From: an uncultured Hyphomicrobiaceae bacterium
GTDB taxonomy: Bacteria > Pseudomonadota > Alphaproteobacteria > Rhizobiales > Hyphomicrobiaceae
NCBI GenBank assembly: GCA_905480435.1
Contig: CAJQQK010000039.1
Span: 1 to 64,000 of the forward strand
DNA: 64,000 nt
Reading direction: 5' to 3'
Part shown: one piece after another, positions 54,341-62,850 of the stretch
Layout: each line of letters starts with the position of its first letter
Numbering within the stretch: the first letter of the stretch is position 1
Notes under the pieces: generated by a model
What the model was told of the DNA's origin: nothing
Seen by the model: the letters and a program-made list of their open reading frames with translations, nothing else
Databases searched by the model: none
Made by a program: the position numbers and the translations under genes

Positions 54341-55243
54341 TCAACCCTTCTTCTCAACCTCCGCCAAAAACCCATCCATCAGACCCTCCGGCGCCTTGAT
54401 GACATGGCCTTTCGCTGGAAACCCGCCACTCTGCACGTCTGCGATATAATCCTTAAACCCGCCAACACGTTCCTTCTGGATCGCCTGCTGCATCGCATAG
54501 ATATCGCGGTATTGCTTGGAGTGACGCGGATACGGCGGTGCATTATTGCCAAGAATATCCTCGGCAAACAGGAACTGAATATCACCACCGCTGCCGCCAC
54601 CGATGGACGAAGTCATCAGCGATGTCCGTTTACTGATCTCAATCAGCAAGTCTTCCGGGATCACCTCCACCTCGACCGCATAAGCCCCGGCGTTCTCAAA
54701 TGTCTTGATCTGATCATAAACCCAAACCGCTTCATCAACCGTTTTGCCAACCGCGCGTAAGCCACCCGTCCACGTACTACGCCGCGGCACCAGACCGGCA
54801 TGCGCTTGCACTGGAATGCCCGCTTCGGCAGCTGCCTCAATCAAGCGCGGGCTCCATTGGCACATGATCGCATCTGCACCAATTGCCATCGCATCATAGC
54901 CAAGTCGGACCGCTTCATCGGCCGTTGCCGCAGCCAGCAATGGCACTGAAAACGCCATAAATGTATTTCGCGCCGCCTGACGAACCGCCGCTGCTGATTC
55001 CGGACTTTTCGGATCAAACCGAACCTTCATCGTGTCGATGCCGGCCTCTTCGGCAGCCGCTGCTTCATCAGGTGAAAACGGCAGCGTCTCGCACAACACG
55101 CGCTTGCCTTTCTGATCGCGCAATCCTTTGACCGTGTAATTGCGCGTGCCATAAGCGCCGCCCAATGTCATGATCCGCGTCAGCCCGCGTTTTGCAGCAT
55201 CTCTCGGTGGTATCCCACCATCTCCCGTTGCATGACTGGCCAT
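54341..55243 (-). CDS. ketopantoate hydroxymethyltransferase-like (PanB-type) protein
   Basis: About 300 residues of the PEP mutase/KPHMT superfamily. HAGLVPRRSTWTGG resembles the HVGLTPQ and GG region of PanB, and AYAVEVEVIPEDL supplies the catalytic glutamate. KPHMT adds a hydroxymethyl group from methylene-tetrahydrofolate to 2-oxoisovalerate. Canonical PanB is about 265 residues, and panC is not adjacent, so this may be a paralogue of the panB gene with another substrate. AAGGAG lies just upstream; ATG 55243 or 55246 are equal choices. The track begins about 23 codons early. It is divergent from the YcaQ-like gene. Confidence 0.78.
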   Translation of the reverse strand: MASHATGDGGIPPRDAAKRGLTRIMTLGGAYGTRNYTVKGLRDQKGKRVLCETLPFSPDEAAAAEEAGIDTMKVRFDPKSPESAAAVRQAARNTFMAFSVPLLAAATADEAVRLGYDAMAIGADAIMCQWSPRLIEAAAEAGIPVQAHAGLVPRRSTWTGGLRAVGKTVDEAVWVYDQIKTFENAGAYAVEVEVIPEDLLIEISKRTSLMTSSIGGGSGGDIQFLFAEDILGNNAPPYPRHSKQYRDIYAMQQAIQKERVGGFKDYIADVQSGGFPAKGHVIKAPEGLMDGFLAEVEKKG

Positions 55244-55390
55244 CATATTCTCCTTCGCAATTATCGGTCTCAATCGCCAGAGACCATAGGCGACACCGCA
55301 ACCGACGCCAACCAAGCTCGATCATGTTCGCAACACCATCACCATTCGGCTAACATGACGGTTCCCACCCACCGCCAGAAATACATTCCC

Positions 55391-56596
55391 ATGCCACAGC
55401 GCACTGCCCCCAAACTCATCTCCAACACGCTTGCGCGCCGCATCTTCATGCATCGGCAAAGCCTCTGCACGCCCCCGACCACAAAGCAGTCCAAAGATGA
55501 TCTCCGACAACTGATTGGCAAACTCGGCTTCGTCCAGCTCGACAGCATCGCAACCGTCGAACGCGCCCACCACATGACATTGTTCGCGCGCAACCAAACC
55601 TACCAAACTCAGCATCTGGCAGCCCTCCTCGAAGACGACAAGGCACTCTTTGAAAACTGGACACATGATGCATCTGTCATTCCGACAGAATTCTTCCCCT
55701 ACTGGATGCGCCGTTTCGAGCGCGACGCCGAAGGACTTCGGTCCCGCTGGCAGAAATGGCAACGCATCGGGTTCGAGGAAATCCTTGATGACACAATCGC
55801 GCACATCACAGAGCACGGCCCCGTCATGTCGCGCTCGTTCGGTGGCAACGAAAAAAAGAACAGCGCCGGCTGGTGGAACTGGAATCCATCAAAGACAGCA
55901 CTAGAATATCTTTGGCGTACTGGTCGTCTCGCTGCCACCAAACGCCAAGCCTTCCAGAAAGTCTACGACATCACCGAGCGCGTGATTCCAAGCGAACACC
56001 TCAAGCCAATCCGAACTGACAAAGCCTTGGTTGATTGGTGCTGCACAAACGCCCTGGAACGCCTCGGCTTCGCGGCGCCCGGCGAGCTTGCCGCTTTCTG
56101 GGGCATCATCACCGCAGCCGAAGCCCAAGCGTGGTGTGCTGACAAAGGCAAGTCCCTGCCCCGCGTCATCACAGATTCCGCCGATGGCTCCAAACCGAAA
56201 GAATGCCTTGCGGACCCCGCGATCCTCAGCCTCACTGAATCGGAACTAAAACCGCCACCCCGCCTGCGCGTTATCAGCCCCTTCGATCCCGTCGTGCGCG
56301 ATCGAAAACGCCTCAGACGCCTGTTCAATTTCGAATTTCGCATCGAAGTCTTCGTGCCGGAAGCGAAGCGTGAATACGGCTACTACGTTTTCCCTCTGCT
56401 GGAAGGCGACCGTTTCGTTGGCCGCATCGATATGAAGCGCAACACCAAGACCAAAACCCTCAACGTCACCGGTCTATGGTGGGAGCCTGGCATCAAGCCA
56501 AGCAAGCAACGGCTCGCCAAACTCGATGCCGAACTGATCCGCATCGCCCGCTTCGTTGAGTGCAACGATTTGCATATTCACTGCGCCACCCGCTAA
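55391..56596 (+). CDS. YcaQ/AlkZ-family DNA glycosylase-like winged-helix protein
   Basis: A protein of about 401 residues of the YcaQ/AlkZ family. FVQLDSIATVERAHHMTLFARNQ is the signature, followed by DKALFENWTHDASVIPTEFFPYW. The rest has winged-helix features (TALEYLWRTGRLAATKRQAFQKVYDI) and LRVISPFDPVVRDRKRLRRLFNF. Known members excise bulky N-alkyl or cross-linked bases. A role in DNA alkylation damage, perhaps self-inflicted from catabolic alkylators, is an inference. The start ATG 55391 fits the homology; ATG 55355 is possible. The ribosome site is weak. Confidence 0.8.
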   Translation: MPQRTAPKLISNTLARRIFMHRQSLCTPPTTKQSKDDLRQLIGKLGFVQLDSIATVERAHHMTLFARNQTYQTQHLAALLEDDKALFENWTHDASVIPTEFFPYWMRRFERDAEGLRSRWQKWQRIGFEEILDDTIAHITEHGPVMSRSFGGNEKKNSAGWWNWNPSKTALEYLWRTGRLAATKRQAFQKVYDITERVIPSEHLKPIRTDKALVDWCCTNALERLGFAAPGELAAFWGIITAAEAQAWCADKGKSLPRVITDSADGSKPKECLADPAILSLTESELKPPPRLRVISPFDPVVRDRKRLRRLFNFEFRIEVFVPEAKREYGYYVFPLLEGDRFVGRIDMKRNTKTKTLNVTGLWWEPGIKPSKQRLAKLDAELIRIARFVECNDLHIHCATR

Positions 56597-56682
56597 ATCA
56601 GGTCAATCAATCGCCCATAATATTGTAAGCCAGCCTCAGGTTGCATAAGCTCGATCCAAATCAAAGCTTCGGAGAACCCAAC

Positions 56683-57639
56683 ATGACAGCAACCGCAGCC
56701 GCCACGCTTTCCGTGCAGCCTCTTGAAAATGCCCAATTCGGTGCCGAAATTCGCGGCCTTAACCCAGCCAACATTACTGCCGAGAACAAACAAACTATCT
56801 GGGACACCTACCGCGACCGGCACGGTCTCATCTGTTTTTCGTTCGACCGCCTGTTGGATGCCGACGAGTTGCATGCCCTCACCTCCGTATTCGGTGAAAA
56901 CGAATATGCACCCGGCATCATCAATGGCCTCGGCAAAGCCACCCCCAAAGGCGAGGAACATCTCACTGTCGACGAGCAGGTCACCAAACTGCGAGCGGGT
57001 GGTCGCGATCCCTATTTGGCCTATATCGGCAATCTCGACCCAAAGACGCTGGAGAAGCAAAACACACCAGGAAAATTCTTCGGCGAATGGGAGTGGCACA
57101 CTGACATGTCTTATGTGGAGGTGCCGCCAACATTCAGCTTGCTCCACGCCCGCGTCATCCCGGAAGATGGCGGCGATACCGGCTTCTGCAGCCAGGTCAT
57201 GGCTGCCAAAGCGCTGTCTCCTGCCATGCGCGCGCGCGCACAAAGCCTCAAAGTCAAACACGACTCGACCTACGGCAGCAGCGGCATCCCTCGGCCCGGC
57301 ATGACCGCACCGGCATCGCCGGTCGAAGCGATCGGCTATCCGCATCCCATACTGCGCAAAATCCCGAGCACCGGCGACGAAGCAATATTCCTTGGCCGCC
57401 GTACAAACGGCTACGTCATGGGGCTTCCCCTCGACGAAAGCGAGGCCCTCCTCGACGAACTCTGGGCACACTCAACTCAACCGCAATTCTGCTATCAGCA
57501 CAAATGGCAGGTCGGCCAAGTTGTCGTCTGGGATAACCGCATGATGCTCCACATGCGCGCGCCGTTCGATGAAACCAAGGCGCGTTTCATGTGGCGCACA
57601 CAAACCAAAGGCGAAGCCGTCGTCCCGGCAACCGCCTAA
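56683..57639 (+). CDS. TauD/TfdA-family dioxygenase
   Basis: A 318-residue 2-oxoglutarate dioxygenase. LENAQFGAEIRGLNPANIT opens the fold. GEWEWHTDMSYVEVPPT supplies the HxD iron ligands, WDNRMMLHMRAP the distal His, and TKARFMWRTQ the 2OG Arg. Start ATG 56683 follows GGAGAACCCAAC. It is followed by a 107-residue hypothetical (12 bases) and an LLM gene, so the three probably form one operon. The partner LLM could act on the hydroxylated product. Confidence 0.86.
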   Translation: MTATAAATLSVQPLENAQFGAEIRGLNPANITAENKQTIWDTYRDRHGLICFSFDRLLDADELHALTSVFGENEYAPGIINGLGKATPKGEEHLTVDEQVTKLRAGGRDPYLAYIGNLDPKTLEKQNTPGKFFGEWEWHTDMSYVEVPPTFSLLHARVIPEDGGDTGFCSQVMAAKALSPAMRARAQSLKVKHDSTYGSSGIPRPGMTAPASPVEAIGYPHPILRKIPSTGDEAIFLGRRTNGYVMGLPLDESEALLDELWAHSTQPQFCYQHKWQVGQVVVWDNRMMLHMRAPFDETKARFMWRTQTKGEAVVPATA

Positions 57640-57651
57640 CTGAAAGCGCTC

Positions 57652-57975
57652 ATGTCCCTGGCTGCCAAGCACTCACGCACCATCAACGTCGATGATGAAG
57701 CCTACCGTTGGGCCGTATCCCCCGACAGCGGCTACGACGTGCTTGTCGTGCAAGCAGCCGATGGCACCGGCGCCAAACTCCTCACAACCGTCGACTATTC
57801 CGGCACCACTTATGCCTCGGCAGATGAGAACGGATCACTGGCCATCACGCCCGCCTTGGTTGTATCGATCATCCGGCAGGCCAGAGAAAACGGCTGGCAA
57901 CCGAACGAAACTGGCAATGACTTTACCTGCCGTCTCATGCCAGATGAACGGATCGAAATGCGTACGCGTAGCTAA
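57652..57975 (+). CDS. small conserved hypothetical protein
   Basis: A 107-residue soluble protein. RTINVDDEAYRWAVSPDSGYDVLVVQAADG and SIIRQARENGWQPNETGNDFTCRL are the most ordered parts. I do not recognise a named family, though small proteins of this RWAVSPDSGY type occur in several bacteria. No membrane segment, cysteine motif or helix-turn-helix is evident. It lies 12 bases after a TauD gene and 18 before an LLM gene, so it is part of the same operon. Confidence 0.65.
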   Translation: MSLAAKHSRTINVDDEAYRWAVSPDSGYDVLVVQAADGTGAKLLTTVDYSGTTYASADENGSLAITPALVVSIIRQARENGWQPNETGNDFTCRLMPDERIEMRTRS

Positions 57976-57993
57976 TCCACATAAGGACGCACC

Positions 57994-58935
57994 ATGGCCA
58001 GTATGGACAGCTTCGGCCTCGATGTCGGCATATACGGCGCCAATGCCACCCCAGAAACAGTGCTCAGCCTCACGACCTTGGCCGAGGACACAGGCTTCGG
58101 ATCGGTTTGGCTGGCCGACCACGTCGCGTTTCCCGTCTCGTTCAAGTCTGAGTATCCTTACGCAGCCAAAGGCCAGTTCCCAACCAAACTCGATGATCCA
58201 CTGCTTGAGCCGGTTGCCACGATGGGCGTTCTCGTCGGTGCCACCAAGCGCGTGCGCATCGGCGTCGCCGTCTTGATCATGCCCTACCGCAACCCACTGT
58301 TACTTGCCCGCATGATCGCCACGCTTGATCAGTTTTCCGGTGGTCGCATTGATCTTGGCGCGGGCGTTGGCTGGCTCGAAGAGGAGTTCGAAGCCCTCGG
58401 CAGCAGCGATTTCGCCCGGCGTGGCAAAGTTACAGACGAAGCAATTGAAATTTTCAAAGCCGTCTGCGCTGGCGGCGAAGTCGGTTACCAGGGCGAAACG
58501 TACGAGTTCGCCCCGATCTACGCCAATCCCGGATCTATCCAACGCCCACACCCACCCGTATTGATCGGCGGCCTCACTAATCCAGCCCTACGCCGGGTCG
58601 CTCGCCACGGCACCGGCTGGCTCGCGGTCATGGCTGATCCAGTCAAACTTACAGAACGCCTCGCCAAGCTACGCGAGCTCATGACGGCTGCCGGCCGGTC
58701 CTTCGACGCGTTGTCTCTGCACTACAAAATGTTCCTCGCCATTGATAACCCGAAGCACAACACCGATGGCGTCCGCGAACCCGGCACCGGCTCCAAGGCC
58801 GAAATCATCGATGATCTGAAACGACTTAGAGAACTCGGTTTCACAAACATCATCGTTCGCTATCGTGGCAGCGACGCGCAGCAGCTCACACGTCAGATCA
58901 ATGAGTTCGTCAGCGACATCGTCCCAAAGGTCTGA
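57994..58935 (+). CDS. LLM-class (F420-dependent-type) oxidoreductase
   Basis: A 313-residue luciferase-like protein. GFGSVWLADHVAFPVSFKSEYPY and MPYRNPLLLARMIATLDQFS with GRIDLGAGVGWLEEEFEAL mark the TIGR03619-type group. It is the last gene of the TauD-hypothetical-LLM run and converges on a DHA2 transporter. A reduction or oxidation of the product of the dioxygenase is a guess. The cofactor cannot be decided. Confidence 0.86.
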   Translation: MASMDSFGLDVGIYGANATPETVLSLTTLAEDTGFGSVWLADHVAFPVSFKSEYPYAAKGQFPTKLDDPLLEPVATMGVLVGATKRVRIGVAVLIMPYRNPLLLARMIATLDQFSGGRIDLGAGVGWLEEEFEALGSSDFARRGKVTDEAIEIFKAVCAGGEVGYQGETYEFAPIYANPGSIQRPHPPVLIGGLTNPALRRVARHGTGWLAVMADPVKLTERLAKLRELMTAAGRSFDALSLHYKMFLAIDNPKHNTDGVREPGTGSKAEIIDDLKRLRELGFTNIIVRYRGSDAQQLTRQINEFVSDIVPKV

Positions 58936-58958
58936 TGAATCGAGCGCAACGCCCCGTT

Positions 58959-60473
58959 TCAGTTCTTCGCCTTCGGCAATCGCGCCAATAAGCACAGTGG
59001 GATCGCCAGAAAGGCAATCAGCGAATACATCAAGAACGCATTGACGTTGCCAAGCAGTACAGCCTGTCGCGTAATCTCATTGGAAAACTTCGCCATGCCT
59101 TCAAGCGACTCGATCGACCATGCGCCCGACGTCCCTGGCATCCCCCACATTTTGTTATAGGGCGATGCATACTCAACCATCCGCGCATAATTGTTGCCAG
59201 TTGCGCGCACGATCTCGGCAACTGCGATCGAGATGAAAAGGCTTGAGCCGAAATTGCGCACCAAATGATACATCGCCATGGCTTCAGCCCGCATCTCGGG
59301 CTTCAACGTATAAAACGTTACCAGTGTCATTGGCACCCACGTCACGCCGATCCCCGAGCCCTGCACCACCGACCAAAACGCCAGACGCGATTCACCAACA
59401 TTGAGGTCGAACTGCATCATCTCGTAGCCGCCATAGCCCTGCAGGAAGAAGCCACCCATCATCATGATGCGCGGATCTACGCGTGCAGTGAGCATTGCAA
59501 CGAAAAAACCAATCAGCGTGCCGAAACCGCGCCAACCGATAAACAGCCCGATCGCGGTATCCGGATAACCTGCATGGTTCTGCAGCAGCGGTGGCAACAA
59601 CACCACCGGCGCAAAATTGAGCATGCCAAAAATGAACACCAGCGCCATGCCAAGTGAATAGTTGCGGTCCTTGAAGAGCGACAACCGTACAAATGGTTCT
59701 TTCGCCGTCAGGCTATGAACGATGAACATGTAAAACGCGACAATCGCCAAAAACGCAGCAGCAATGATCTCACTAGATTCAAACCAGTCCAAGCGCTGAC
59801 CGCGTGAAAACATCAGCTGCACACACACAATCGCAACTGTGAGCGTCAGGAAGCCTCCCCAGTCCAACTTCGTTGTATGTCGCTTGGCGCGCGTCGGGAT
59901 CGCAAAACGGCATAGGATCACCGTCACAACAGAAACCGGCACAATCATCCAAAACGCCCAGCGCCAGCTGAATGCTTCCGAAACTTCACCGGCCAGATTG
60001 GGCCCAAGCGACGGCCCGATCATATTGGCCATACCAAAGATCGCCATGATGAAACCATGCTGAACGCGCGGATAGGCATCGAGCAGTACGGCCTGTCCCA
60101 ACGGGATAAGCGGCGCACCGGCACCGCCTTGGATGATCCGCCAAAAAATCAGCTCATTCAACGACGACGACGCGCCACAAAAGAAGGTTGAGATACCGAA
60201 GATCACCGCGCACCACACCATCACGTTACGCCGGCCAAAGCGCTCCGAGATCCACCCCGTCATGGGCGTGACAACGGCAGTTGCGACAATGTTGAAGGTC
60301 ATCGTCCAGGACACTTCATCCTGGGTGGCGCCAAGCGCGCCTTGTAGTTTAGGCAGCAACGCCGACGAAATCAGGATCGATGACGAATAGATCGTCGTCG
60401 CCGAAATCACCGCCAACAGCACCATAATGCGCCCGGCTGGCGAAAGATCATAGACGGCTTCGTCGTCACTCAT
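58959..60473 (-). CDS. DHA2-type MFS exporter (EmrB/QacA family)
   Basis: A 504-residue transporter with about fourteen hydrophobic helices. MTGWISERFGRRNVMVW is the motif-A region, GAPLIPLGQAVLLDAY and GPSLGPNLAGEVSEAFSWRWAFW are typical of EmrB. It would export drugs or toxic catabolic intermediates. It stands between the LLM gene (convergent) and an SDR gene (divergent). No EmrA-like membrane fusion gene is seen in the window. ATG 60473 is used. Confidence 0.88.
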   Translation of the reverse strand: MSDDEAVYDLSPAGRIMVLLAVISATTIYSSSILISSALLPKLQGALGATQDEVSWTMTFNIVATAVVTPMTGWISERFGRRNVMVWCAVIFGISTFFCGASSSLNELIFWRIIQGGAGAPLIPLGQAVLLDAYPRVQHGFIMAIFGMANMIGPSLGPNLAGEVSEAFSWRWAFWMIVPVSVVTVILCRFAIPTRAKRHTTKLDWGGFLTLTVAIVCVQLMFSRGQRLDWFESSEIIAAAFLAIVAFYMFIVHSLTAKEPFVRLSLFKDRNYSLGMALVFIFGMLNFAPVVLLPPLLQNHAGYPDTAIGLFIGWRGFGTLIGFFVAMLTARVDPRIMMMGGFFLQGYGGYEMMQFDLNVGESRLAFWSVVQGSGIGVTWVPMTLVTFYTLKPEMRAEAMAMYHLVRNFGSSLFISIAVAEIVRATGNNYARMVEYASPYNKMWGMPGTSGAWSIESLEGMAKFSNEITRQAVLLGNVNAFLMYSLIAFLAIPLCLLARLPKAKN

Positions 60474-60708
60474 TCCGCGTTGGTCCAGCTCTAGCGATTC
60501 GAATTTGTGTCACTGAACGCATCACATGCGTCGACCGCAATGCGTCAGATAGCAGTCATCTAACAAACATATAGCGATTTGGCCGACCACACCTCGCATA
60601 ATCGGCACTGCGCGGTCTGCTAGGCCATTGGCCGTCTCCACGCCAACACGCAATCGTGCTATATTGTCCTCACCACCACACATGTCCATTGCCTCGGAAC
60701 CCGTCCTC

Positions 60709-61395
60709 ATGAAACACGCCCTGATCATCGGTGCCTCGCGCGGCCTCGGCCTTGCACTCGCTGGCGAACATCTTTCGCGCGGCTGGCAGGTAACCGCAAC
60801 GGTTAGGGCGCCCTCAGATGAGCTCCACGCAGTCCGCGATGGTTTTGGCGAAGCCCTCGAAATCATCGCACCTGTCGACATCACCGATCAGGAGCAGGTT
60901 GCAGGCCTCGCCGCCTATCTGCAATCGCAGTGGTTCAATCTCGTGTTCATCAACGCCGGCATCTTACTTGGCCGTGGCCAGCAGCTGACCGAAGTCCCAG
61001 AATCTGACCTAAACGCGATGTTCCTGACCAATGCTATCAGCCCCATCCGCGTCGCCGACCAACTGATTGGCAATGTCCACCCTGGCGGCATGGTCGTGTT
61101 TATGTCCTCGGTCCTCGGCAGCGTCGGTACCAACGACGACGGTCGCGCCGAACTTTACCGCGCCAGCAAGGCAGCCCTCAATTCTCTGATCCGCTCGTTC
61201 TGCGCGCGCCATCCACAGCTCGATGCAACCGTTCTCGCGATGCATCCGGGCGTTGTGCGCACGGCGATGGGCGGTCCGGATGCGCCTCTCGACATTGAAA
61301 CCAGCGTTGCAGGCGTCGCTGACACCATCGAACAACGCTGGGGCAGCGGCGGTCACGCCTTCGTCGATTACCGCAACCAAGTCATTCCCTGGTGA
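60709..61395 (+). CDS. SDR-family oxidoreductase
   Basis: A 228-residue short-chain dehydrogenase. ALIIGASRGLGLALAGEHLSRGW is the nucleotide fold, VFINAGIL the NAG region, and VFMSSVLGSVGTNDDGRAELYRASKAALN supplies the Ser-Tyr-Lys triad. The track starts 27 codons early; ATG 60709 begins the domain. It is followed by a MmgE/PrpD gene after 50 bases and then by an amidohydrolase, so the three may be one operon. Reaction unknown. Confidence 0.84.
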   Translation: MKHALIIGASRGLGLALAGEHLSRGWQVTATVRAPSDELHAVRDGFGEALEIIAPVDITDQEQVAGLAAYLQSQWFNLVFINAGILLGRGQQLTEVPESDLNAMFLTNAISPIRVADQLIGNVHPGGMVVFMSSVLGSVGTNDDGRAELYRASKAALNSLIRSFCARHPQLDATVLAMHPGVVRTAMGGPDAPLDIETSVAGVADTIEQRWGSGGHAFVDYRNQVIPW

Positions 61396-61445
61396 ACTAA
61401 GCCCTTCCGACCCCATCTGATATTTGCCATCCACTAGGACCGCGC

Positions 61446-62810
61446 ATGCCAGCTTCGTACCAACCTGATCCAACCGGTGCTCTGTCTCGCCGCATCGCAG
61501 CCTTCTGCCGCAACACGACATGGCAGGACATTCCCGAAACCGTCCGCCACGAAGCCAAGCGCTCCATCCTCAATGGTTTTGCCACGGCGCTCGCAGGCGC
61601 ACACGAGCCAGCCATCGAAAAATCACTCGGCACGTTGCATCGCTTCTCGGCCAACCAGTCGTGCAGCCTCACGGGCCGTTCCGAACGCACCGATATGCTG
61701 TTTGCCGCCTACATCAACGCCATGGCAGCCAACATCGCCGACTACGACGACACGCATCCGGCAACTGTCATCCATCCAACTGCGCCCGTCGCGCCAGCTC
61801 TCTTTGCCTACGCCGAAACAATTCCAACCACCGGCCAGGACTTGCTTCGCGCCTTCATACTCGGCGCTGAAATCGAGTGCCGTCTGGGCAACGCTGTTTC
61901 GCCCTACCACTACGCGCGCGGCTGGCACATCACATCAACCTGCGGCGTGTTTGGTTCTGCCATCGCGATCGGTATGTTGCTTGATCTCACCGAAAATCAA
62001 TTCGTCCACGCCATCAGCAATGCAACCGCGCACGCAGCCGGCATGGTCGAAACGCTTGGCACCATGTCGAAAAGCATCAGCGTCGGCAACTCAGCCCGCA
62101 ACGGCATTGTATCCGCCCTGCTTGCCGCCGAAGATTTTTCAGGCCCGACAGCTCCCCTCGAAGGAGAGCGCGGTTTCTTATCCGTCTATGCCAATGAGCC
62201 CAAGCCCGGTGCCCTCACTAGCGACCTCGGTCAAGTCTGGGAAATCGCCAAGAACACCTACAAACCCTATCCCGTCGGCGTTGTCATCAATCCGATACTT
62301 GAAGCCTGCCTGCAACTGCATGCGCAAGGCAGCGTCGCCATCGAAGACGTCGCAAGCGTCGAACTGACAGGCCATCCTCTCCTGCAACAACGTGCCAATC
62401 GACCGTCCGTTACCACAGGCCGTGAAGCTCAGGTCAGCGCCCAACACGCCATCGCCATCGCACTCAGACGTGGCCGCGCCGGGCTCTCTGAGTTCTTCGA
62501 CGAAGCCGTCGCCGAAACCGCACGTGACAACATCCGCCCACCCATCACCTTCATCGACGATGCCAGTTACGACATCGAAAGCGCCCGCATTGTCATCCAC
62601 ACCCAATCCGGTACCAGCCATACAATCGACATCCGCGACACTCGGGGAGGCACCGTAAATCCGCTGTCCGATGCGGACCTCAACACCAAACTCAAAGACC
62701 TCGCCGCATACGGCCACTTCCCCCGCGACGTTGCCCCACTCGCCGACGCCCTCTGGTCACTCGATCAATCCCAAGACGCAGGCACAATCATGAATCTCGC
62801 CAGTCTTTAG
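61446..62810 (+). CDS. MmgE/PrpD family protein
   Basis: A 454-residue protein of the MmgE/PrpD group, which includes 2-methylcitrate dehydratase and cis-aconitate decarboxylase. INAMAANIADYDDTH, AFILGAEIECRLGN, GWHITSTCGVFGSAIAIGMLL and YKPYPVGVVINPILEACLQL are family marks. The exact reaction cannot be assigned because many members are uncharacterised hydro-lyases or isomerases. Methylcitrate-cycle genes are absent nearby. It sits between an SDR gene and an amidohydrolase gene (40 bases), hinting at breakdown of a cyclic acid. Confidence 0.85.
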   Translation: MPASYQPDPTGALSRRIAAFCRNTTWQDIPETVRHEAKRSILNGFATALAGAHEPAIEKSLGTLHRFSANQSCSLTGRSERTDMLFAAYINAMAANIADYDDTHPATVIHPTAPVAPALFAYAETIPTTGQDLLRAFILGAEIECRLGNAVSPYHYARGWHITSTCGVFGSAIAIGMLLDLTENQFVHAISNATAHAAGMVETLGTMSKSISVGNSARNGIVSALLAAEDFSGPTAPLEGERGFLSVYANEPKPGALTSDLGQVWEIAKNTYKPYPVGVVINPILEACLQLHAQGSVAIEDVASVELTGHPLLQQRANRPSVTTGREAQVSAQHAIAIALRRGRAGLSEFFDEAVAETARDNIRPPITFIDDASYDIESARIVIHTQSGTSHTIDIRDTRGGTVNPLSDADLNTKLKDLAAYGHFPRDVAPLADALWSLDQSQDAGTIMNLASL

Positions 62811-62850
62811 GGTCATTTTCTAAGACCAGCCCTTAACGAAAGCTCATCCC

